Part shown: positions 15,339 through 21,354 of the stretch, piece after piece
How the letters are laid out: each line of letters opens with the position of its first letter
How positions within the stretch are numbered: the stretch's first letter is position 1
From: Minisyncoccota bacterium
Lineage (GTDB): Bacteria > Verrucomicrobiota > Lentisphaeria > Oligosphaerales > MVZH01
DNA: 21,354 bases
Direction of reading: 5' to 3'
NCBI GenBank assembly: GCA_021734725.1
Contig: JAIPIM010000022.1
Coordinates: 1 to 21,354, forward strand
Notes under the pieces: generated by a model
Seen by the model: only the letters and a program-made list of their open reading frames with translations
What the model was told of the DNA's origin: nothing
Databases searched by the model: none
Program-made: the position numbers and the translations under genes

Positions 15339-16901
15339 TTAACGGATCTCCAAGTCTAAGTCCTGCTCATCGACAGTCCCGAACACGTCGTCCTCCCTTT
15401 GCGCCATTTTATCCGGCTGCCTGTAGGTAGGCAAATACCGGTAGTACACTTGCAGGGTAAGGCAGTTGAGAGCGGTGCTGTAGAACGGGTCTAACTTTCC
15501 AATCTTACTGTTATCTCCGGGGCATTCCCAGTGGCCATCCGTGTGTTGGTTGTCCCGCAACACGGGTGCAAACTGTCGGTTCCAGTCTCGCCAATAGCGC
15601 TTCCCGCCGTGGAAAACTCCCTGCGTTTGATAATACCAGTCATAACTTGGATGTCGATGTAAATGATACTGCGCCTCGTCGTTCCAGACGACCTTGTAAT
15701 TGCTGCTGACGTTTTCCACGCCGGCCCGCGCTTCACGTGAGTCGCCTTCTCCAAGCAATTGGAGTGCCAAGGTTCCCGCGCCCTGCATGGCACCGCTGCC
15801 GCTGCCCGGGCTGGAGTACCCGAACTTGCCATCTTTGTAACAGACATTCTTGAGGAACTCCACCGATTTTTTCAGGGCTTGATCCAGCCCTTGCACTTCG
15901 GCTCCAGCGTAGGACGCCGCTTTCATCGCCTGGATTTGCCAGACACTGACCGAGAGGTCCCAGCGCTTGGTTGCCGGATAGCTGGCGTACCGATAATTGT
16001 AACCGCCCGTTTCAGGCTGCTGGCCCTTGACAATTCGCCGTATGGCCTTTTCCATTGCGGGTTTCACGATCGGCAATTGCGTCAATGCATAGCATTCAGA
16101 CAATGCATAGGCAACGATACCGTGGGTATAGGCTCGTCCTCCCACCATATCTTGTTTCATTGCCTTGTTGATCAAATAGGTCATGGCTTTTTCCACGGTC
16201 TCTCCGAACTGTTTTGACTGCGGCGTTTCACCATGCGCCAGGAAGGCAAGCAGGCCAAGGCCCGTCATTGCCTCCGGATGTTGCGGCGACCAATGTCCGT
16301 CCGGGCTCTGGTTATTCTTAAGCCACAGCAAGGCCTTCAGAACAGACCGTTCGGTGGCCGTTTCGCCGCCGAATTCGCGACGGGCCTCGTCCCGATTTTC
16401 GTCGCTTCTGGACGCCATCAGGCCTGTAAGCTTCAGCGGGCTTGTCGTGCTTGTCTGAAGGGCCGTATCCACGTTAATGTCCAAGTTTGCCGATGCCATT
16501 TCCGGCGACAGGTCATCGGTTGTTTCCACTGTGACGTCTTCAACATTCACTTCGGGTCGTTCCACTGGGGGAACGGCTTCGTTGATAATCTCTTCTTCAA
16601 TATCCTCCAAATCATCGAGTGTTTCAGGGTCCAGCGGCTTCACCTGCATTTCTTTAACGTCGAACTCAACTGCTGACGTTTCTTGTATTTCTCTTCCTGC
16701 CAACAGGAGGGCACATGCGATAATGACGACGACGTGCACCGCCAGCGAGATCATTGGCCCGGTCAGATGTTCGACCATCTGTCGTCTTCGGTATTCCTCA
16801 AGAATCTCTTCGTACTCAAGCAATTCCTGCTCTGGGTCCAAATGTTCTTGCGGCTGATGTTGCTCTGTATTTTCTTGTTCAACTTTTTCTTCGGGCGCCA
16901 T
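15339..16901 (-). CDS. TonB-like anchored protein with terpenoid-cyclase/prenyltransferase-fold (alpha/alpha toroid) domain
   Basis: A 520-residue inner-membrane protein with a large periplasmic part. An acidic cytoplasmic N-terminus of about 48 residues precedes one membrane helix (about 50-68, GPMISLAVHVVVIIACALLL). That helix contains S52-x3-H56, the signature spacing of the TonB transmembrane helix that contacts ExbB/ExbD. An acidic, proline-containing linker follows to about residue 165. From about 175 come squalene-cyclase/prenyltransferase-type repeats such as ALLWLKNNQSPDGHWS and NQHTDGHWECPG. The acidic DxDD motif of squalene-hopene cyclases is not visible, so a protein-binding role is as likely as catalysis. 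It is the last gene of the ExbB/ExbD/ExbD operon, with an excellent AAGGAGGTG ribosome site, and an intrinsic terminator follows. Confidence 0.8.
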   Translation of the reverse strand: MAPEEKVEQENTEQHQPQEHLDPEQELLEYEEILEEYRRRQMVEHLTGPMISLAVHVVVIIACALLLAGREIQETSAVEFDVKEMQVKPLDPETLDDLEDIEEEIINEAVPPVERPEVNVEDVTVETTDDLSPEMASANLDINVDTALQTSTTSPLKLTGLMASRSDENRDEARREFGGETATERSVLKALLWLKNNQSPDGHWSPQHPEAMTGLGLLAFLAHGETPQSKQFGETVEKAMTYLINKAMKQDMVGGRAYTHGIVAYALSECYALTQLPIVKPAMEKAIRRIVKGQQPETGGYNYRYASYPATKRWDLSVSVWQIQAMKAASYAGAEVQGLDQALKKSVEFLKNVCYKDGKFGYSSPGSGSGAMQGAGTLALQLLGEGDSREARAGVENVSSNYKVVWNDEAQYHLHRHPSYDWYYQTQGVFHGGKRYWRDWNRQFAPVLRDNQHTDGHWECPGDNSKIGKLDPFYSTALNCLTLQVYYRYLPTYRQPDKMAQREDDVFGTVDEQDLDLEIR

Positions 16902-16919
16902 TGTGCACCTCCTTGGACA

Positions 16920-17321
16920 TCACATTTTAACAACATTCAGGTTCGTGAGGCCTACTTCCTTACAAACATCCAGCAGTCGAATCAGATTCTTCGTCCGCGC
17001 ACTTTGACTAACCTGAATGATAACCGTGACATCCGGACTGGATGCAGCGAGGCCTTGGAGTACTCGTTCAATTGTACCAAGCGTCAATGTCTTGTTACGA
17101 AGCGTGTACTCTCCCGGCAGGACCTGCAGTTTCAGCAATTCCGGCTCAACGGTTGAGGGTTTGCTTTCCCCGGAAGGCAGATTGACCGCCAAATGGGCTT
17201 CCGGGATTTCGTCCTGATAGGTCACGATGAAATAGATCAGCAACAGAAAGACTACGTCAATCATCGCTGACATATTGATATCAACCGCATTGCTCGCTGC
17301 TTTTCTTGTTCTGAGTGGCAT
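16920..17321 (-). CDS. exbD: ExbD/TolR family biopolymer transport protein (second copy)
   Basis: A 133-residue single-pass inner-membrane protein, stator partner of ExbB in a proton-driven motor. The cytoplasmic basic N-terminus leads into AMIDVVFLLLIYFIV, with the conserved membrane aspartate Asp22 that carries protons. The periplasmic domain follows (HLAVNLPSG, then VTVIIQVSQSARTKNLIRLLDVCKEVGLTNLNV), a normal ExbD length and order. It stands between the other exbD (92 bases upstream) and the TonB-like fusion (18 bases downstream). The sequence is clearly different from the first copy, so the two probably have distinct roles or form a mixed dimer rather than being a recent duplication. Confidence 0.9.
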   Translation of the reverse strand: MPLRTRKAASNAVDINMSAMIDVVFLLLIYFIVTYQDEIPEAHLAVNLPSGESKPSTVEPELLKLQVLPGEYTLRNKTLTLGTIERVLQGLAASSPDVTVIIQVSQSARTKNLIRLLDVCKEVGLTNLNVVKM

Positions 17322-17413
17322 GGGTCAACTCCCAAATGGGCCGTTCTCTACTCAAATGACACATGATCCATTCCCAAAGTTCCCGGCGGCAACCCTGGAG
17401 ATCATTGGCGGTT

Positions 17414-17827
17414 TTATTCGGCCTTAACCACCGCCGCCAGCTTTATTTTATAGAAACCTGCTTCGCCAATCACATCTTGAACACGAGCCACATGATGGTA
17501 GCGCGTATCTGCATCGCATCGTATTAAAATGGGTACTTGGCCGCCTACGTCTCTGTACGTTCCAATCAAAATTTGCCGGAGCATACGCAGGTTCATAGGC
17601 TGTTTCGCGATGTTGATATTCCCATCTTTATCGATGTTGACAGTCACGGTCAGCGGGTTCTTTGTTTCGGCCGGCTTCGCGTATTTCGCCTGTGCGAGCT
17701 TGATGCTCTGATCGATAATGTCTTTCTCCACGGACGCCGTCACCACGAAGAATATGATCAGTAGAAAAACTACGTCTATAAGCGAGGCTACCGGTGTTCC
17801 CGCATTGTCCTGGGCACGTCGTTTCAT
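17414..17827 (-). CDS. exbD: ExbD/TolR family biopolymer transport protein (first copy)
   Basis: A 137-residue ExbD-type protein. After a short basic N-terminus, SLIDVVFLLIIFFVVTAS forms the membrane helix with the essential aspartate at Asp18. The periplasmic domain contains LTVTVNIDKDGNINI, then PILIRCDADTRYHHVARVQDVIGEAGFYKIKLA, which is a canonical ExbD C-terminal half. It starts 15 bases after the exbB stop, so translational coupling with ExbB is likely. Together with ExbB it would form the proton channel that energises the TonB-like protein encoded two genes downstream. Confidence 0.92.
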   Translation of the reverse strand: MKRRAQDNAGTPVASLIDVVFLLIIFFVVTASVEKDIIDQSIKLAQAKYAKPAETKNPLTVTVNIDKDGNINIAKQPMNLRMLRQILIGTYRDVGGQVPILIRCDADTRYHHVARVQDVIGEAGFYKIKLAAVVKAE

Positions 17828-17842
17828 GGCCCGTTCCTTTAT

Positions 17843-18610
17843 TTATTCTTCTTCGACTTCCGCGTTCCGCAGAATCTTGATCAAGTCGACTACGCTTGCT
17901 TCCACTTCGAGGACGAGACGTGTGGCATAATTACGAATCAGCGTATAGGACAGCAACGCCGGTACGGCAATGATAAGGCCGACGGCTGTTGTCCACAGGG
18001 CCGTTGAAATCGCACTTGCGAGAATGGTGGCTTTCGCTGCCCCGGACGCACCAGCCAACCCCGCAAAGGCGCGAACCATACCGACAACGGTACCAAGCAG
18101 ACCAAGCATAGGTGAAATCTGGCCGCACAGGTTGAGATAGTTCACCCGCTGCATCAATTTTTCATTTTCAATTTCGGCCGCTGATGCGATGGCTTCCTGA
18201 ATAACCTCATATCCCTCGGTAATATTCGAAAATCCAACCATTAGAATGGTGGACAGGGGGCAAGGGTTGGCTTCACAGGCTTCCACGGCGGCATCCAGAT
18301 CGCCCTGATTCAGCGATTCGCGGACGCCTTCAACAAGTTCTTCCGGAATCAGTTTATCGCGTTTGACTGTAATCAGCGCATCAATAATCAGTGCCAGCGT
18401 AGCTGCTGAAGTCGCAAAAATCATGAGCCAGATCAGTGTGTTGACCGGCCCGCCGCCAAACACTATTTCGACAAATCCCGCGGTTTCCTGAACTTGCTCC
18501 GTTTCCGGACCAGCCGCCCCCTCTTCGCCCTGGGCAAACGTGACATTGCCGGCGAGAAGCAGGCCTGTGAACATGAGGGCGACGAGAATCCAACACCGTT
18601 TCTTCATCAT
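17843..18610 (-). CDS. exbB: MotA/TolQ/ExbB proton channel family protein
   Basis: A 255-residue inner-membrane motor subunit. An N-terminal signal-like helix (MMKKRCWILVALMFTGLLLAG), which many ExbB proteins outside the Proteobacteria have, is followed by a short acidic linker and three membrane helices at about 55-80, 155-180 and 205-230. The conserved region NLCGQISPMLGLLGTVVGMVRAF, then ATILASAISTALWTTAVGLIIAVPALL, is diagnostic of the family. The ATG at 18610 is preceded by AAGGA at eight bases, and an in-frame ATG at 18646 is an alternative with a poorer site. It heads the ExbB-ExbD-ExbD-TonB-like series and follows two TPR genes on the same strand. Confidence 0.93.
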   Translation of the reverse strand: MMKKRCWILVALMFTGLLLAGNVTFAQGEEGAAGPETEQVQETAGFVEIVFGGGPVNTLIWLMIFATSAATLALIIDALITVKRDKLIPEELVEGVRESLNQGDLDAAVEACEANPCPLSTILMVGFSNITEGYEVIQEAIASAAEIENEKLMQRVNYLNLCGQISPMLGLLGTVVGMVRAFAGLAGASGAAKATILASAISTALWTTAVGLIIAVPALLSYTLIRNYATRLVLEVEASVVDLIKILRNAEVEEE

Positions 18611-18666
18611 TTTCTTTATCCTTTTTTTAGTACGTACTGCGTCCATAATGTCGCTGTTCCTTTCGG

Positions 18667-19419
18667 TTATTCCATTGTCTGAAATTTCTCGTAGCGTGGG
18701 TCTCCCATTTCCTTAAGGAGTTTGACGACTTGTTCCTTGGCCTCTTTGCGTTCCCGAGGAACGGTGTCCGGTTCAAATAACAGGACGGTTTTGAGATATT
18801 CCAAAACCGCCTCTTTTTTCTTCCCCTGTTCTGCCAACAAGCGACCGGAAGCATTGAAGGAGAAGGCCGCCAGCTCATCGCTGTCGGCAGTCTTTAAGTT
18901 ACCGAGAATGTTCAGCGCCTGTTCGGTGCGGTTCAGGTCCAGCAACGCTTCCGCTTTACCTTTGTTCAGATACGCCATTTGTTCGTCAGCATTCACTTGA
19001 ATCTTTGCATACTCATCGCCTTGGTTGAATAACTGAAGAGCCCTTTCCGGGTTATCATTTTCCAGATAGGCTTGTCCGTGCAGGGTGGCTACATGTCCTC
19101 CCCAGCCGAGGTACTTGTAACTGTCAAAAACCTCTGGGGCTTTATCCCGCACAATATCGTACCGTCCTTGCGCAACGGCTTTCTCGAGGAGTTCAACCGG
19201 TTTCGGCTTTGGTGTAAACACTTTCCGATAATTTCCGCGCCGCATCGACTGGGTGGCACCACCGATGCGCAATTCCAGGGTTCCCTGATTGTCGGCACGG
19301 ATACTGTCTGCTTCGATCCTGCGCCCGTCATTCGTAACAACAAAGCTATCCGCGGCCAAGGCTGCCGTCCCGCTGACGCAGAGCACTGCCAAAAGTACCT
19401 TAAGTGGACTATTGCTCAT
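18667..19419 (-). CDS. Exported tetratricopeptide-repeat protein
   Basis: A 250-residue protein with a clear signal peptide (PLKVLLAVLCVSGTAALAADS), so probably periplasmic. After a short beta-rich segment (FVVTNDGRRIEADSIRADNQ), several TPR-type helical pairs follow: VATLHGQAYLENDNPERALQLFNQGD, MAYLNKGKAEALLDLNRTEQALNIL and FNASGRLLAEQGKKKEAVLEYLKTVLLFEPD. TPR proteins act as protein-binding scaffolds; the partner is unknown. AGGGA lies eight bases before the ATG at 19419. It is between a large coiled-coil/TPR gene (55 bases upstream) and exbB, so a structural role in the Exb complex is inferred, comparable to CpoB in the Tol-Pal system. Confidence 0.8.
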   Translation of the reverse strand: MSNSPLKVLLAVLCVSGTAALAADSFVVTNDGRRIEADSIRADNQGTLELRIGGATQSMRRGNYRKVFTPKPKPVELLEKAVAQGRYDIVRDKAPEVFDSYKYLGWGGHVATLHGQAYLENDNPERALQLFNQGDEYAKIQVNADEQMAYLNKGKAEALLDLNRTEQALNILGNLKTADSDELAAFSFNASGRLLAEQGKKKEAVLEYLKTVLLFEPDTVPRERKEAKEQVVKLLKEMGDPRYEKFQTME

Positions 19420-19474
19420 GATTCAATCCCTTTTTGTCTGCACTGCCAGGGATCATGCCCTTGTGTCCCCGACA

Positions 19475-21354
19475 TCATTTAGTTTCTGGTACAGCGGAAG
19501 GTGCCGCCGCACTTTTAAACTTTGCGTTCGGAAGGTTTTGCATCTCTTCAACATACCTTCCTTTCGGAAACAGCTCCTGATATTTTTTGCGGACCAATGC
19601 TTGTTCGTCTTCGTGGCCGAGCAAGGCGTGTCCTTGTGCGCTTAAGTACAGGGCATCCTCAAGATAGGATCTGTCTTCTTCCCTGACTTCGTCGATGAGC
19701 ACCATTACGTCACCATCGCTGACCAGAACAATTTGTCCAAGCTGTGCCAATCCTCTGGAGATTCCTTTGGCGGTGTCTTCTGCATAGTATGTCCTTGCCA
19801 ATTCAATGAGCGACTGAGTGACAATATCCTCGTCCTCAGCCAATGTACGAACTTCCGCCAAATCCTCTCGCGCCCCTGCCAGATTCGGGGGTGTTTTTGC
19901 GCGCTTGGCGCGTGCCAGCAGAATTTTTGCCCTAAAGAAATGTGCTGTCTTTGGGTTTTCTTCTATAAGCTTCTCCAGGTTGTTTATGGCCTGATCGTAC
20001 TTTGCCGCCTGAAAGGCAGCCTCACTGGCGCGGTACAATATGTTCTCGCGCGTACCCCCAGCAAGCTGCACATAATCGGGGTGCTCCGGATCTTTACTGC
20101 GCTCTAAAAGCTCATTTGCCGCCTTGAGAGCCAGCTCGGGCTGGCCTTTTTCAAGCATATTGAGTACAATATAATTCAGGTTCCCGGTTGGCTGCCCTTC
20201 CGCATCCGCAAGTAAGCGATTAAAGGCATCAACCGCTTCTTTGGTCCTGCCAACTTCAAATTGTGCTTTCCCCAAACTGAACATCGCTTGTTTTAGAGCG
20301 GAGTGATCGGGATATTCTTTTTCGAGGCGATCGAAATATGTCGACGCTCGTTGATAGTTTTCAAACTCCAGAGCGATTGTTCCGATGCGCGCCAGGTTTT
20401 CAGGAACATGCTTCGATTTGGGATATGTTTTCACAAATTGTTCAAACTGTTCACTGGCTTTTGTCTTGAGCTCCTCAAACGTTTTTTGGAGGGGCTCGCG
20501 CTCTTCCTGCACTTGTGCAATGACGGTTTTTGTTTCCTTGATAGCTTGTTCTATCTGAGCAATGTCTTCCTGTGCCGTCCTCTGCAGGAAAACGCCTTTT
20601 CCCGTTTTGCGTTCCATGACCTGTTTTGCGCCAGCCACCGCTTCTTCTGCCAATTGCGACCAGTCACCCTCTTTCGCTTCTGCTGTTCTCTGATCTTCCG
20701 GCAACTGGATGAGCTCGGCAAGCTTTTCGTTGCGTGCGAGTTTTGCGGCAATGGCCTTCAGGCGTGCTTCCTGTATGGTCACCTCGTGTTCAAGCAACGT
20801 TTTTTCCTGTTTCTTTTGGGCAATTTTGTCTTCGATTTCAACCAGCGACGCAGCAAGTCCGTCGCGACTGTTTCTAAGTTCTTCGAGGCGCTTCTGGGTA
20901 TGTGTAGACAACAGATCGTCCAGTTTATCACGGGCATCCCGTAATTGTGGTGTCAGTTCACGTAATTCCTTCTGTGCCAGGCGAGCTGTTTCGCGAGCTG
21001 TTTCCTTGGTTTCCGCGTCTCCGGTTCGATACTGTTCACGAGCATCCGACATTTGCTGTGTCAATTTTTTGCTTTCCTGCTCCCATTTTTCAACAGCCGT
21101 GCGTGCTTGATCGATTCTGGCTGTGAGCTTGTCTAGATTTTTCTGCGTTAAGTCAAGGTCGTGTGCTGTTTCCTCGCGTTCCTTTATCAGCTCCTCAAGC
21201 TCGTCGGTGAGCGTTTCTATATCCTTGGCCAGTTCATTTTTGCGGGCAAAAACTTCGTCTTTCTCAAGGGCCAACTGTTCACGTTCCCCTGCCAGACGCT
21301 GCACTGTTTGTTTGACATACTCCCGTGCCAGGCGTTCAGCTTCAGCGCGCTTAT
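19475..21354 (-). CDS. Long coiled-coil plus TPR protein (N-terminus outside window)
   Basis: The frame is open to the window edge, reading K-R-A-E-A-E-R-L before the GTG at 21304, so the gene is partial and its true start lies beyond 21354. The 625 visible residues begin with about 280 of charged, heptad-like coiled coil (long E/K/Q/L runs) and continue into TPR repeats typical of Tol-Pal-associated and BamD-like proteins: FVKTYPKSKHVPENLARIG, YQRASTYFDRLEKEYPDHS, YDQAINNLEKLIEENPKTA and RKKYQELFPKGRYVEEM. The function is unknown. Export is expected from the company of periplasmic proteins, but a signal peptide cannot be checked here. It is the most upstream visible gene of the exb operon. 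No frameshift is seen. Confidence 0.75.
   Translation of the reverse strand, partial: KRAEAERLAREYVKQTVQRLAGEREQLALEKDEVFARKNELAKDIETLTDELEELIKEREETAHDLDLTQKNLDKLTARIDQARTAVEKWEQESKKLTQQMSDAREQYRTGDAETKETARETARLAQKELRELTPQLRDARDKLDDLLSTHTQKRLEELRNSRDGLAASLVEIEDKIAQKKQEKTLLEHEVTIQEARLKAIAAKLARNEKLAELIQLPEDQRTAEAKEGDWSQLAEEAVAGAKQVMERKTGKGVFLQRTAQEDIAQIEQAIKETKTVIAQVQEEREPLQKTFEELKTKASEQFEQFVKTYPKSKHVPENLARIGTIALEFENYQRASTYFDRLEKEYPDHSALKQAMFSLGKAQFEVGRTKEAVDAFNRLLADAEGQPTGNLNYIVLNMLEKGQPELALKAANELLERSKDPEHPDYVQLAGGTRENILYRASEAAFQAAKYDQAINNLEKLIEENPKTAHFFRAKILLARAKRAKTPPNLAGAREDLAEVRTLAEDEDIVTQSLIELARTYYAEDTAKGISRGLAQLGQIVLVSDGDVMVLIDEVREEDRSYLEDALYLSAQGHALLGHEDEQALVRKKYQELFPKGRYVEEMQNLPNAKFKSAAAPSAVPETK

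Noticed and set aside
1..21354. Search for CRISPR arrays, tRNA or rRNA genes, insertion sequences and phage genes.
   Set aside because: No evenly spaced direct repeats, no cloverleaf candidate in the gaps, and no transposase, integrase or phage-like reading frame were seen by eye.

Overview
The window looks like chromosomal DNA of a Gram-negative-type (double-membrane) bacterium with moderate GC. An ExbB/ExbD/ExbD energy-transduction operon joined to a TonB-like anchored terpenoid-cyclase-fold protein, a rhombosortase with a GlyGly-type C-terminal tail protein, an archaeal-type glycogen debranching enzyme and a GTP-family PEP carboxykinase would suit the PVC superphylum (Kiritimatiellota/Verrucomicrobiota-like). 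This taxonomic guess is inference from gene content only. No rRNA, tRNA, CRISPR array, phage or insertion sequence is visible; spacing is tight and no gene-free stretch exceeds 300 bases.

Layout. Positions 1-603: 3' end of chorismate synthase. Positions 715-2449: an OxlT-like MFS carrier and a small winged-helix regulator, both on the minus strand, with a promoter and palindromes upstream. Positions 2455-7129: a sigma-54 activator (minus strand) divergent from a VIT/VWA surface protein and a rhombosortase (plus strand). A textbook -24/-12 sigma-54 promoter lies in the divergent gap, which makes this trio the best candidate for a self-contained, poorly described system. Positions 7145-9145: glycogen debranching enzyme. 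Positions 9260-11287: an unusual protein with eight tandem four-cysteine zinc-ribbon-like repeats fused to an SGNH-hydrolase domain whose nucleophile and catalytic His appear replaced. Positions 11572-14536: PEP carboxykinase and SAICAR synthase, each followed by an intrinsic terminator. Positions 14739-15260: YraN-family protein. Positions 15339-21354: a minus-strand operon transcribed in the order coiled-coil/TPR protein, TPR protein, ExbB, ExbD, ExbD, TonB-like/cyclase-fold fusion, closed by an intrinsic terminator.

How the parts may work together. In the sigma-54 module the activator would turn on the VIT/VWA protein, which enters the Sec pathway, is held in the membrane by its C-terminal helix and is cut or re-anchored by the co-transcribed rhombosortase. 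In the Exb operon the proton-driven ExbB/ExbD motor would act on a TonB-like helix (SxxxH signature) carrying an alpha/alpha-toroid domain instead of a TonB C-terminal domain, with periplasmic TPR partners, resembling a rewired Tol-Pal or TonB machine. Debranching enzyme and PEPCK belong to glycogen and gluconeogenic metabolism but are not in one operon.
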